From positions 16,698,284 to 16,762,283 of the forward strand of contig OY855915.1 in the NCBI GenBank assembly GCA_963693305.1: a stretch of 64,000 nucleotides of DNA. The letters run 5' to 3'. Source of the DNA: Meandrina meandrites. Its lineage: Eukaryota > Cnidaria > Anthozoa > Scleractinia > Meandrinidae. The position numbers and the translations under genes were made by a program. Positions within the stretch are counted from its first letter, which is position 1. Each line of letters begins with the position of its first letter. Positions 22,465-34,309 of the stretch are shown here, in pieces. Below the pieces are notes generated by a model that worked only from the letters and a program-made list of their open reading frames with translations, was not told the origin of the DNA and ran no database searches.

Positions 22465-23533
22465 TAAACAGCTTGACACTTAACATAATTATTAAAAGGC
22501 ATTATAAAATACTGTTCTTGTAAAGTAGGTGTCAATTCTACTTTTCTAAGTGTCTTTCGCTGTGTCTCATGAAACGTACTTAGGGGAAAGTAAAATTTTG
22601 TTAGCTAATTAATTACAGTGATCAGATGTTCGACGAGTGTAGACGGATTTCGTCCCGTTGTTTCACGCCAGCATGGCGGGGATTCGTTTGCAGGCTTTCG
22701 CTTTTGTATCACTGAGCTGTATTTTTAAGTGTTTATAGGGTCTTTTTGGACAAAATATTTCGATTTGATGTGATCAAATTTCAGTAAAGTTAAAATTTAA
22801 ATTCAACTGTCAAATTATATTGTTATATTATGGAATACTTGTATTTTAACATAACGTTTATCTTATATTAGACTTTTTAATTTATAAATTGTGATCATTA
22901 CAATTACAATCATGACAAGTTTAATTTGTTGTAATCGCTATTTTGAGGAATTTTGAAAATAGCGCTATATCAACAAATGAATTTTTGTTGTTATTATGTT
23001 AGCCAGTCTTTTTTGGTGTGAAATCATAACTTTGGTTTAGCCTGGTCAAAGTACATCTGAACTTCATAATTACGTTCTTCTCCAGAAAGCAATTTTCCTA
23101 TTTCTCTTTATTATTCTTTGGCTTTATAGAGTTCAACCATTTATGCGTTATTATTGATTCGTTTTGGCCAATCGTCGCCGGCAATACATGAATAGCTATA
23201 GGTTGTCAACTTGTCAATTTACGTTTAACTTCATCCTCTTAACAAATTAAATGGTTGAACCTCCTGCGTGACGATAATACAACATAAATAGCTATGATGT
23301 TAAATCCTTTATTTTGATAGTGAAGTCTACGTTAAGGACGCCAGTTAAGTCTACAGTCAGCCATCGAGGACAGCTAAAAAGGGTCGGTATATACAAGACA
23401 TTTGATTGTCCAGCATCCATCGGGAGGAAACTGAAAGTGCATAAGGTAAAATTACAGCGATCTTCTCGTCTGGGCAGCTGAAAATTTACATCGCTCCCTG
23501 AACAAACTAAAGAAGTGCCGACCACCAGGAACA

Positions 23534-24472
23534 ATGGCGAACTTTACTGTACGAGAAGGAAATTACACAGGGGAGATGAACCAAACAACTACTACAACAT
23601 GGCCAGTAGGCGTACTTATATTTTTTTCAGCCTTGAACATTTTTTTATCCATCACCGCAACACTGGGCAATGCTCTGATCGTTGTTGCTCTTCATAGAGA
23701 CTGTTCTGTTTATCCACCAACAAAACTTTTATTTCGATGCCTGGCGGTCACTGATCTTTGTGTTGGCCTTATTACGCAACCACTCTTTGTAACGTTTATA
23801 TTTGCTCTATTTAGTAGAAAAGCGATAACATGGAATGTTTTCTACTACGTTAACGACGCGATTAATGTTTCAAGCATGGTCTTGTGTGGAATGTCGATCT
23901 TAACATCAGCTGCTATAAGCGTGGACAGGCTTCTCGTCCTTTTGCTGGGTTTGGGATACAGACATGTTGTAACTTTGAGGCGAACTCGTGCAGTTATAGC
24001 TTGTTTCTTTGCAATTAGTGTTTCCTGTGGAGCAATGTATATTTGGAGTTACGATACTTCCTGGATTGCAATGAATGTATTCGGGTTACTCTCTCTAATA
24101 GTCTCAATCCTCTCCTACACGAAGATTCACTTGACATTACGACAACATCAAGCTCAAGTACAGGGCCATGTTCACCAAGGACAACAGAACGGAGGAGGAA
24201 TTCCACTGAACATAGCAAGATACAAGAAGACAGTTTCCTCCATAGCATGGCTGCAGTTAGCATTAGTAGCTTGCTATTTTCCGTTTCTGATTGCGTCTAT
24301 ACATAGAAATATAATGACAACTGGAGGAAAACTATACATGGTTTGGCTAGCTGCAATAACATTGGTCTACTTAAATTCATCTCTAAACCCGATTCTTTAT
24401 TGTTGGAAGATCAAAGGAGTGAGAAATGCAGCAAAGGATACGATCAGACAGCTTTGTTGTTTATGTAGTTAA
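23534..24472 (+). CDS. Rhodopsin-class GPCR, tandem copy 2
   Basis: Intronless 312-residue paralogue of the receptor at 20518, near-identical through TM1-TM3 and intracellular loop 3. It keeps GN in TM1, LAVTDL in TM2, DRLL at the end of TM3, CYFP in TM6 and NPILY in TM7, and lacks the TM3 cysteine. It ends in an amphipathic helix-8 segment with clustered cysteines (CCLCS), a likely palmitoylation site, which copy 1 lost. Differences concentrate in extracellular loops 2 and 3 and the tops of TM4 and TM7, the parts expected to shape ligand binding. The TATA-like motif and AATAAA found in copy 3 are degraded here (GATAGA), so expression may differ. Confidence 0.9.
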   Translation: MANFTVREGNYTGEMNQTTTTTWPVGVLIFFSALNIFLSITATLGNALIVVALHRDCSVYPPTKLLFRCLAVTDLCVGLITQPLFVTFIFALFSRKAITWNVFYYVNDAINVSSMVLCGMSILTSAAISVDRLLVLLLGLGYRHVVTLRRTRAVIACFFAISVSCGAMYIWSYDTSWIAMNVFGLLSLIVSILSYTKIHLTLRQHQAQVQGHVHQGQQNGGGIPLNIARYKKTVSSIAWLQLALVACYFPFLIASIHRNIMTTGGKLYMVWLAAITLVYLNSSLNPILYCWKIKGVRNAAKDTIRQLCCLCS

Positions 24473-25060
24473 TGCTATTTTTGCTAAGCGAAACAAAACA
24501 TTTTGCTTCCTTGAGCGTTGAGTCCCGACATAAAAATTTTAAAACTTCGATAGAAGGGCCTACAAAGCTTTTTCGTGCAGTTACTTAAAGTAATGACATT
24601 AATGACTAAGCATGAACCGCCGAACCCAAAAATTTATCACACAGTTGTACTTGTATTAAATCATTTTCAGTCAAGCTCGAACGAAACTTTGTGAACCAAG
24701 ATAAGCATCTATAGTAGTTTGTATTAAAAGTCTTAGTGCTGACCCCGCTCCACTGCAGTGCTTCTGAATAAACTAAACATGACACCAATACTGTGCGATA
24801 AAATGGTTCAAAATGTTAGTGCTTTTATCTACCTATACTACTGACGAATCCGTTTCTTTTAAAATTTAGCAATATCTCATAGACGTTCTCCAGCTGTATC
24901 TGCATATGAAAACCTTTCTCCAAATAATGTATTGAGCAGAGGCCGTGACAGTTTCGTGCAATGAATACACAAAGCAGAATTGTTTAATCTATTATATGCG
25001 CATACTATTTAGCACTTCACGAGACAACTGAGATGAATTAAAAACTGCAAGTTTGCCCTA

Positions 25061-25667
25061 CAGTCAAACCGGATGCTCTTTTGATAGGAACTCTGTAATG
25101 TTGTGGCGCAATGTTCCAATATTGATTGGGATTTTGCTCGACGCAACTTGCAACTTTCAACTCAATTTTGCTCGAGGAAGTTTCCAAGTTCCGGTATTCA
25201 CTTTTCCGGTATAGAACGTAATAATCCCACCTGTTTCAAAGAAGTACGAAATAATTGCCCTATGGTCAACTATTTATTACCAGACGACAAGAAATTATTG
25301 ACAGGTTTAGTTCAAATTGCCAAACTGGGAATTGCGCTAAAAAACCGGAACTTGCTAGAACAAATTTGACTTGAAAGTTACAAGTTGCGTCGAGCAAACA
25401 TTCTAGTTTGCCGATTTGAACTAAACCTGTTGGTAATTTCGTGCCGTCTGTTGATAAATAGTTGCCCAAAGGGCAATTATTTTCCCCTTCTTCGAAATAG
25501 AGGTGGAATATTACATTCTATATGGGACTAATGAAAACCGGAACTTGGCAACTTGCTCGAGCAAATTTGAATTGAAAGTTGCAAGTCGCGTGGACCAAAC
25601 TGCCAATCAATATTGAAACATTGCGCCACTTTGAGAGTTCCTATCAAAAGAACATCCGGTTGGACTG
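25061..25667. mobile_element. Mariner/pogo-like MITE with long TIRs, TA target
   Basis: Begins CAGTCAAACCGGATG and ends CATCCGGTTGGACTG. The inverted repeats run for well over 100 bases with moderate divergence. TA is present on both sides, and the sister unit at about 28155 has the empty site (GTCTTAAACATTAC). No transposase remains; open frames inside are incidental. Confidence 0.85.
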
Positions 25668-25734
25668 TAAACATTACACACTTTTAAACTAGGAGAAAAG
25701 GTGTGGTTCTTGCAAGCTGTTGCTTAGATCAGCG

Positions 25735-25880
25735 AACACGAACACGATAAACAAAGTGCATGTGGACTATGAAAAAGGGATACGAAAAACGGAAAACGGA
25801 AAGCGGAGAACGGAAAACGAAACACAAAACACGGAAAACGGAAAACGGAAATCGGAAAACGAAACAGAAAACACGGAGAC
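25735..25880 (+). repeat. (CGGAAAA)n minisatellite, spacer of unit 2
   Basis: The longest version of the spacer minisatellite, with repeated ACGGAAAACGG and ACGAAACACAAAACACGG. The minus-strand open frame rich in FRFP is a shadow. Confidence 0.75.
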
Positions 25881-26887
25881 GCCAGGTGGCTGTGTAGTTT
25901 TCCTTCGTCTATCGCACGTTTCACCCAAGAATTTTATCAAATTTTATAACAATTTACTGTTACAGGTTTATGTTGTTGGGTTGAGAGAGCAGTGATGCAT
26001 AACACCAAAGTGACTCCATCAAAATAAAACAAAAAGTAAACAGCTTGACATTTCGCATTATTAAGGAAAGTTACTTTCAGATAGCGTTCCTGTAAAGGAG
26101 GTTATGATTAACTCAGTTCTACATTAAGTGATCAAAGTGTCCTCCACTGTGTCTCGTGAAACGTGCTTACGGGAAAGTGAAATTTTGATAGCTAATTAAT
26201 TACAGTGATGAGATGTCATACGAAAGCAGACGAATTTCCTTCTGTTGTTTGACGCCGACATGGCTGCCGCTTTTGTTTCAACAAATATCAACAAATGAAT
26301 TTTTTTACATAATTTTAGCTGGTCTGTTTTGGTTTTGGTGCTAGTCTGTTTAGTCTGGTCAAGGTACGTCTGAACTTCATAATTACAATATACGTTCTTC
26401 TCCAGAAAGCAATTTTCTTCTTTCTCTTAGTTTTTTCTTTGGTTTTATAGAGCCCAAGGATTTATATGTGTTATTATTGATTCATTTTGGCCAATCGTTC
26501 AGGAAATTTTTCGAACCGTCACTTAAGCAGCTGAATAACTCACTCCGCCGACAACCGATGAATGGGTTGTCAACTTGTCACTTTACGTTTAACTACAACC
26601 TCTTAACAAATTAAATGGTTAAACTTCCTGCCTGATGATAACAGCAATAGCAAATAGCTATGATGTGAAATCATTTATTGTGGTCATGAAGTCTAGTTTA
26701 AGTTAAGTCTACAATCAGCCAACGAGGCGGCTAAAAAGAGTCGCCACGGGATCGATACAAGACATTGCATCAATCGGTAAGAAACTACAACTTTATAAGG
26801 TATAATTAATGCAGTCTTCTCGTCTGAACAGCTGAAAATTTACATTGCTCCCTGAACAAACTAAAGAAGTGCCGACCACCAAGAACA

Positions 26888-27829
26888 ATGGCGAACTTTA
26901 CTGTGCGAGAAGGAAACTACACAGGCGACATGAACCAACCAAGCACTGCAACACGGCCAGTAGGCGTACTTATATTTCTTTCAGCCTTGAACATTTTTTT
27001 ATCCATCACCGCAACATTGGGCAATGCTCTGATCGTTGTTGCTCTTCATAGAGACTCTTCTATTTATCCACCGACAAAACTTTTATTTCGATGCCTGGCG
27101 GTCACTGATCTTTGTGTTGGCCTTATTACACAACCACTCTTTGTAACTTTTATCTTTGCTCTATTCAGTAGAAAAACCATAACATGGAATGTTTTCTACT
27201 ACGTTTTTGAAGGGATTAATGTTTCAAGCATAATCTTGTGTGGCATGTCGATATTAACATCAACCGCTATAAGCGTGGACAGGCTTCTCGCCCTTTTGCT
27301 GGGTTTGGGATACAGACATGTTGTAACTTTGAGGCGAACTCGTGCAGTTATAGTTTGCTTCTTCGTACTTGGTGTTTCAGGCGGAGCGCTGTATATTTGG
27401 AGTTACGATATTTCCTGGATTGCAATGTGTGTATTCGGGTTACTTTCTCTAATAGTCTCAATCCTCTCCTACACGAAAATTCACTTGAAATTACGACAAC
27501 ATCAAGCTCAAGTACAGGGCCATGTTCACCAAGGACAACAGAACGGAGGAGAAATTCCACTGAACATAGCAAGATACAAGAAGACAGTTTCCTCCATAGC
27601 ATGGCTGCAGTTAGCATTAGTAGCCTGCTATTCTCCGTTTCTGATAACGTTTCTACTTAGAATTATAATGAAAACTAGAGGAGGAAAACTTGACACGGTT
27701 GTGCTAGCTACATCAACATTGTTCTACTCAAATTCATCTCTAAACCCGATTCTTTACTGTTGGAGGATCAAAGGAGTGAGAAATGCAGCAAAAGATACGA
27801 TCAGACAGTTTTGTTGTTTATGTAGTTAA
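26888..27829 (+). CDS. Rhodopsin-class GPCR, tandem copy 3
   Basis: Intronless 313-residue paralogue with the same start (MANFTV) and motifs: GN in TM1, LAVTDL, DRLL in place of DRY, CYSP in TM6 (copies 1 and 2 have CYFP), NPILY and the CCLCS tail. It differs from copies 1 and 2 mainly at the end of TM2/loop 1, TM4-loop 2 and loop 3. The TATA-like element at 26791 and AATAAA at 27906, about 77 bases after the stop, are both intact, so this copy has the most complete-looking flanking signals. Intracellular loop 3 is strictly conserved in all three copies (RQHQAQVQGHVHQGQQNGG), suggesting an unchanged signalling partner. Confidence 0.9.
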   Translation: MANFTVREGNYTGDMNQPSTATRPVGVLIFLSALNIFLSITATLGNALIVVALHRDSSIYPPTKLLFRCLAVTDLCVGLITQPLFVTFIFALFSRKTITWNVFYYVFEGINVSSIILCGMSILTSTAISVDRLLALLLGLGYRHVVTLRRTRAVIVCFFVLGVSGGALYIWSYDISWIAMCVFGLLSLIVSILSYTKIHLKLRQHQAQVQGHVHQGQQNGGEIPLNIARYKKTVSSIAWLQLALVACYSPFLITFLLRIIMKTRGGKLDTVVLATSTLFYSNSSLNPILYCWRIKGVRNAAKDTIRQFCCLCS

Positions 27830-28249
27830 TGCTATTTTTGCTAAACGAAACAAAACATTTTGCTTCCTTGAGTGTTGAGTCCCGACATTAAAATTTTAAA
27901 ACTTCAATAAAAGGGACTAAAAGCTTTTTCCTGCGGCCACTTTAATAATGAAAGTAATGAGTAAAGATGAAGCGCCGAACCTGAAATTTTTGTGAAAACC
28001 TTTCTCCAAGTAATAGGTTGAGCAGCCGCCGTTGCAGTTTCGTGCAATGAATATATGCACAAAGGAGAGTTTTTTAATGCATTATATGCGCATATTATTT
28101 AGCACTATTATTTATTATTTATTCAGCTGAGATGAATTGAAAACAGCAAGTTTGTCTTAAACATTACACACTTTTAAAAAAGGAGAAAATAAAACATTTA
28201 AATGGATATAACAAGTGCTGCTTCTTGGAAGCTGTTGCTTGGATCAGGG

Positions 28250-28380
28250 AACACGAACACGATAAACGAAATGCGGAATAGGAAAAAGGAATACGAAAAA
28301 CGGAACACGGAAAGCGGAGAACGGAAAACGAAACACAAAACACGGAAAACGGAAAACGAAAGACAAAACACAGAGGAGCC
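28250..28380 (+). repeat. (CGGAAAA)n minisatellite, spacer of unit 3
   Basis: Same block as in units 1 and 2, starting GATCAGGGAACACGAACACG. Confidence 0.7.
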
Positions 28381-29179
28381 AGGTGGCTGTATCATTCTCC
28401 TCCAAAAAGCCTTTTTTGCGATTTATTTAGTCTATCGCACGTTACACCAAATAATTTTATCACATTTATAACAATTTACTCGTTCATATTGTTGGGCGGA
28501 GAGAGCCGTTATGCATAAGACCAAAGTGACTCTAGATCAACGACATAAAACAAAACGTAAACAGGTTGACATTTCGCATAATTAAGAAAAAGTATTTTAA
28601 GATACTGTCCTTGTAAAGGGGTTATGATGAGCTCAGTTCAACATTAAGTGTCCTTCGCTGTGTCTCGGGAATAACTACGGAGGAACCTTTAAATAATCGG
28701 GAATTCCAAATGCCTTTTCTACCAAACTTTTAACTGAGTATGAAATTGTATTCCCGATTAAATTTTGCTCTCTACCAATACTACAGGCGCAAAACTGCCC
28801 TGTTGCATCCATCCATCACTTTAAAAGTTCCGTTTTCAATTGACGATACCTTTCTTCAAATAATTGACCAGCTAATGTCGCTATTGAGGTTGGTGCCGTG
28901 CCGTCCAGTGAAAGTACAATGCGGAGCTTTTAGAAACCCATTATATGCCTACATTAACTAGCACTTGCCCACAGCTGGAACGAATTCAAAACAGAAAGAT
29001 CGCTCCCCATTTTTAAAAATCTTCTTAGACTTTATATTAGAGAGTAGTTTTTTATTTTTAATTTTTTAAAATAATTATATTTCATTTGTATTTTTTAAGC
29101 GCTTTTTATCCGTTTTTTTATAATTGTAAATATTAATCTTTATATATAGAAATTTAATGTAGTCTTAATTTACGCAGGG

Positions 29180-29262
29180 CCCCTTTTGATACCAGCCAAG
29201 TGCTGATTGGGCCACCCTGCCTAAATAAAGTTGAACTTGACCTTGACCTTGACCTTAAACAC
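29180..29262 (+). repeat. Retrotransposon 3' tail with (CTTGAC)n
   Basis: CCTAAATAAAGTTGAACTTG is followed by repeated ACCTTG hexamers, typical of the 3' end of CR1/L2-like LINEs or their SINEs. Confidence 0.5.
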
Positions 29263-29491
29263 TTAGAAGCTACATGTAATACAACTAATACTAACACAAA
29301 TATCGTCGCACTTTTGAACAGGGATATAAATGAATATAAAGAGTAGTCGTTCTTGCATATGCTTGGATCAGGGAACACGAACACGATAAATGACACTGGA
29401 AATACGGAAAACGGAGCACGAAAAACGGAAAACTGAAAACACCAAGGAGCTATTCGCTCTATCCTTCTGCTCTCTAAAGGCAGTAGTTGCT

Positions 29492-29974
29492 CCCGGGGGG
29501 GGGGGGGGGGGGGGGGTACTCCCTATAATGGCCTAAACGGGGAGGCTCCGCCCGAAAGGGGTACCTTTTTCAGTCTTCAGGTATATAAAAGGGTAGGGAT
29601 TTCACAAGTTTAGGTATATGAAAGGGTAGGAAAATCTTCGTTCGGGTTTTAAAAAGGGCCTTGAATTAAAACAGATCAAGCAGACGCAACTTATGACTGT
29701 TTCATTTTAATTTATTACGCGCTACGTGAAAAAAATGACAAGAAGACTTCCTGTTTTAACGATTTATTCATAAGGCGAGCCAGTGAGAGTGGTTACAAAT
29801 TAAACTACAGTAGTTAGGTATATGAAAGGGGTGCCTTTTTCCAATAAAAGGTATACGAAAGGGGTGCCTTTTTTGAAAAAATGGTATATAAAAGGGTAAG
29901 GGGTTGGACCTCGTGGCGGAGCCTCCCCGTATAAAACTTTTTTAAGTACCCCCCCCCCCCCCCCCCCCCCCGGG
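29492..29974. mobile_element. G-run TIR element C, 8-bp target duplication
   Basis: Starts CCCGGG with a long G run then TACTCCCTATAATGG, and ends in a long C run and GGG. It is flanked by TAGTTGCT at 29484-29491 and 29975-29982. The interior is nearly identical to element B read in reverse, so both copies moved recently. Confidence 0.9.
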
Positions 29975-30692
29975 TAGTTGCTTTGTTGTTGTTGTTTTTG
30001 TTTTTGCGATTTCTTTATCGTAAGTTACACCCAACATTTTAATAAGATTCCATAACAATTTCCCGTTACCCGTATTTACTGTTGGCTAGAGAGAGCCGCT
30101 ATGCATTAGATCAAAGTCACTCTAGATCAACAACATAAAACAAAAAGTCAACAGCTTAGGGAAAACCATTTCGCATAATTTTAAAAGGATTTTATAAATG
30201 ATTTTAAAATACCATTATTGTAAAGCAGGTTATGGTCAGTTCAAGTTAATTCAGATCACATAGATGTATGTTGAGTGGTCAAAGTGTCCTTTGGTACATA
30301 TCGTAAAACGTGCTTCCAGAAATTTTATTTTTGTTAGCTAATTGCAATGATGAAATGTCCTGCGAAAGCAGACGGACTTCATCCTGTTGTTTCCGTGACG
30401 CCGACATGACGGAGGTTCGTTTGCAGGCTGTATTCGTGATCCTTTATTCGCCAATCCGTTTTGGACGGCTGCTTTGACTTTTTTGCAATCAAATTTAGCC
30501 AAGAAGTTATAGTTTCAAGATGACGCCCTTTTAGTCTGTTCTGGTATAAAATAATTTTTATACAACAACCGAGTTAATGCATTGTGATTGGCTGATGCCT
30601 GTCATCTATCGGAGTACAGACGCACAAATGACGTCACTGCGTGGTGTGACTCGCGCGCGTGATCAGAGTTCATAGTCCAAGTCAGTCTTCTC

Positions 30693-31565
30693 GGCAAAGT
30701 TTTTCACACCCTGCGAGCAGAGCCCTTTCTTTTTCGCTAATAAACTAAACTGGACAAGAAAGGGCTCTGCACGAATCGTGTCAAATCTTTGTTGAGCATG
30801 CGCAAAGCTTATGTGAGACTTGCGCGAACTTGCGCGAGGCTTTGCCTGGATCCAGAAAATGTAGCGGATTTATAAGCTTCTATCAAAATGCTTTCTTCTT
30901 TTGAACATTCATAGAGTAAATTAGCAACAGGAATAGTTTGTTTTTCAAGCCTGTTAGTACAGGGGTTTGTCAATAACCAAATGTCTGTGAGCAAAAAGAT
31001 GTGCAAAAAAACTTCGTAAATCTGACGCGTACATTCACTAGCTTGCACGCGTCAAACACAGCGCGCGCTATTCAGTACTGTTGACAGCCGAGTTTATTTA
31101 GTTGAGGATTTGAACATTAGTCGTGACTTTTTTCTCAAAGACAATAAACTGCAAGGCTGACACTACGTAGAAATGAAAAGCCTTAACGGACAACGACATG
31201 ATAGAGTCCAAACTGAAAGCCAAAAAAGCAAACTTTTTTCTCCCCCAAGTGTATCTCAAGATTGTGTCACTGGTCTTTCCCTGTGTAGGAAACTAGTTCA
31301 TGACCTATTTAAAATGACCAAGTATGAGATTATGCAAAGGTTGCTTCAGCCTTCGTGCTGTGGGCTCGGTTTTGACCGTCGGTTTTTCCTAAAAATAATG
31401 CTCGCGCTGCAAAAAACCGGTTTTATCCGGACTGACCAGCCCAAACTTTGGGGCTGCGGCGACTTCAAAGAATTGACGCGATTTATGCAGAGCCTCTTTT
31501 TCTTCCCAATTCTCAGCCGCAGGGAAGTTAAAAGAGGCTCTGCTCGCAGGGTGAGTTTTCAAAAC
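30693..31565. mobile_element. Element with compound inverted repeats
   Basis: The left arm (about 30693-30797) contains CCCTGCGAGCAGAGCC and itself folds (AGAGCCCTTTCTT / AAGAAAGGGCTCT). The right arm (about 31465-31565) is its diverged reverse complement (GGCTCTGCTCGCAGGG). The 173-codon open frame starting at 31173 runs across the interior and right arm and is probably not a gene. Confidence 0.55.
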
Positions 31566-32578
31566 TTGCAGCGAAAACAACAAGAGAAATTCCAGCTTAA
31601 TTATAAGTCTACACAGAGGAACAATCTGCCAAATACTCTACAACTTTCGAGACATTTAACTGGGCTAAACAAGCTTGAAGTAGACAGTGACTGATCTGGA
31701 AAATGATCGAAAGTTGTAAGTGTTTGTCCGATTCTCGAGTAGTTTCACGACGCTACGGGAAATCCATGAATGGCAGTTCAACGCCGTTGAACGCTTACCT
31801 TAGTTAAAACTCACAGAGTACAAAGTCAACAAAGGGAATAAAGGTCAGTTTCTTTCGCTGACATTTTATTTTTCTTTCATATTGCGTATTTTAAAATCAG
31901 TTTAACAGTGCTTCGCGATTACGGAAAACTATCTCGAAATGAACCACATTTTGACGTCATCTGTGATCTATAACTGAACAGACTCACGGCAAAATGGAAT
32001 CTATTTGTTAAATCGTCAACATTAAGGCTGGTACAATCTGCTTAATCTACAACTGAACACGGTTTGTTAGAAAGTTATTATTAATATTTTTGTTAATTTG
32101 TATTTGTATATTTGTATCTATTGCAAAATTGTAGGCGTTACGCGTCTTTAATATGATGCGAAGCTTTAAGAAACGTGACTTCAATATACAGCGATTTGAC
32201 AGACAATTAAGCAGTTACAAAACTGAGCCAATGGATGGCTTCATAGATTGTCAGATGGGGTGGTGATTCTAGAATCTACATATATACGAATGATTACATA
32301 TATGACATTCCTGCTCTATATGCTTTTTAAAAAAGAAAATACTCACTAAAATATACGATTAAATTGGTAAAGAGACGTTTTCTCTGTTTAGTCCTAATTC
32401 TTGACATGTCTAAGTTTTAATTTATTTATCAATCTTTTCAACAAAGTAGAATTGATCCGAACGATATATAAAAGAAGGGATATCGCATAACGTTGAACAC
32501 AAAATATGAAAGTACTTTGTTAATAACAAACACAGGAACTTGGAATTCTTTTACTAGCTAGGGCGACAGACAATACCA

Positions 32579-32640
32579 TACATACATACATACATACATA
32601 CATAAAACTTTATTTATCCTCGAATTTAATATAGCTAAGA
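32579..32640 (-). repeat. (CATA)n with LINE-like tail on the minus strand
   Basis: About six CATA units are followed by AAACTTTATTTATC, the mirror image of a GATAAATAAAGTTT 3' end. Confidence 0.5.
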
Positions 32641-32705
32641 CAAGCTAGTTTCTTCGAGAAACAAATGAAATATATATTAAAAATAAAAATAAAATAAGTA
32701 ACAAC

Positions 32706-33122
32706 AACATAAAACAAAAAGTAAACAGCTTAGGGAAAACCATTTCGCATAATTTTAAAAGGATTTTATAAATGATTTTAAAATACCATTATTGCAACTG
32801 TTTTTAGATCGATTACGTAATCACCCCAAAATAAACGGAAACTTGGAAAGTTGGTATTTGTGTTAATTTATGCAGACAACCATTGGTACAGTTAGGTCTT
32901 TCTTTCATTTTATTCTGAACTACGTATTAAGTTCTTTCATTAATGAGAATAATTAATCTAGAAGAGTAAAACAGATCTATGCATATATCACTACAAGATA
33001 TAGCAACCGTTTTCACGAAGTCATACTTGACTATCTACAGGCTTCAATATCCTCTCAACAAATGGTTTACTTTCTGCCTGAAGATAATGCAATACAAATA
33101 GCTATGATGTGAAATTATTTAT
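32706..33122. other. Displaced GPCR spacer and promoter remnant
   Basis: Bases 32706-32796 nearly repeat 30133-30222. Bases 32880-33122 match the region upstream of GPCR copy 1 (ATTCTGAACTAC, ACAGATCTATGCA, AATAGCTATGATGTGAAAT). The similarity stops at the hAT element, where the receptor should follow. Confidence 0.65.
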
Positions 33123-33130
33123 TTTTTCAT

Positions 33131-34300
33131 CAGGGGCGTACCTGCCTTTACGCGAAATACGCAATTGCGTACCAGAATTTTCCAGACTTTTTTCTGGCAA
33201 TCACATAGAAGAAATACTGAGGGTAAAGTCCTGCAGTTTTTGTACTCGTTGTGATGTTTTTGTTTTCTCTCGCTATTTTCTTTCTGTGCGTAAAACATGT
33301 ATTTAAAGTAAAGTTTGGCATGACGAAATGAAACCCGTCCAGTCGCGTGTGCGTGACAAACGCGACGGATGTCTAGACAAATTGGCGATCTTTCTGACAA
33401 GGTGGTCTATGACAATGAAGTTATACGATGGAAGACAAAGAGGGCACATACTCTGGTCTGGTGGAGACCATCGAGAGTCGACCAGCACCTCATTGAACAT
33501 CTCACATGATTGGCCATAAGAACAATAGGACAAAGGGCACAAACAATGCCCCTATCCCTGAAGACAATGAGCAATATTGTTTTAGAATGCCTCTGAAATT
33601 AGAGGTTCACAGGAGGTACTGCTCTACTCACCATCGAGGCCACGAATGAAGTCTTGTACCCAAACGTAACAACAGTTCTTACGATTCTTCTTACAATGCC
33701 AGTGTCAACTGCGACGCCAGAGCGGTCATTTAGCGTCATGAGAAGATTCAAGAGCTACATGCGTTCAACTATGAAAACTGAGCGGCTATCCGCTCTGGCG
33801 CTTATGCATGCTTATAGAGACACTCCGATCGACACTGACATTGTAATACGGGAGTTTTGCGCTAAAAAGAACAGAAGGCTAGCCTTTGAATTGTAATCAT
33901 CGTAACTTTGTGTCAGGTTTGCAACTTTTGAGTTCATTTGTCTTCAGAAATTGAGGCTATTTCAGTGTAGCGCATATATTGCCTTATTATTACATTATGG
34001 AATATTTACCGAATACGGTGACTTTAAAAGTGAAGAAATACACGGACGTTTCCTGAAACCACATGTACATGTTCCAATGTCATAAATAATACAAACAGTT
34101 ATAAGTTTTTAGACACAGGAATGCAAAACAAAAATAAAAAAAAAACCGGGCGATTCAGAGGGCGATATAAAAACAAACTCCCCTAACAGCTCGTACATAC
34201 GGCGCTCGGAGCTCAGCGCTCACATCATTTCTTCGAAGAGAAACTGTTATTTATCACTGACTCTTTGTGTACCGCTTGTAATGGTCTAGGAACGCCCCTG
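33131..34300 (+). mobile_element. Relic hAT transposon
   Basis: The ends CAGGGGCGT and ACGCCCCTG are inverted. Only the C-terminal part of the transposase remains. No convincing 8-bp duplication is seen at the flanks. Confidence 0.65.
33630..33896 (+). pseudogene. hAT transposase C-terminal dimerisation region
   Basis: The frame contains PVSTATPERSFSVMRRFKSY and ALALMHAYRD, the signature of the hAT family C-terminal dimerisation domain (TTF/ZMYM-type host relatives share it). The DDE catalytic core and zinc finger are absent, so it cannot be active. It ends at TAA just after RRLAFEL. Confidence 0.8.
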
Positions 34301-34309
34301 CCTTTAAAA

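Larger units (their letters stand above)
28690..30480. other. Fourth GPCR unit, spacer only (gene missing)
   Basis: Segments line up with the spacer of other units: a TTAGCACTTGCC-like block near 28960, the minisatellite at about 29370-29445, GAGAGAGCCGC near 30090, AACAGCTTAGGG, and GCGAAAGCAGACGGACTT-like sequence near 30370. No receptor sequence is present. G-run element C is inserted in it. Confidence 0.65.

Noticed and set aside
31173..31694. 173-codon plus-strand open frame
   Set aside because: Its start lies in a dispersed repeat and its end crosses an inverted-repeat arm; no recognisable domain.
33131..34300. 8-bp target duplication for the hAT relic
   Set aside because: The flanking 8-mers (TTTTTCAT and CCTTTAAA) do not match, so the duplication is lost or a boundary is wrong.
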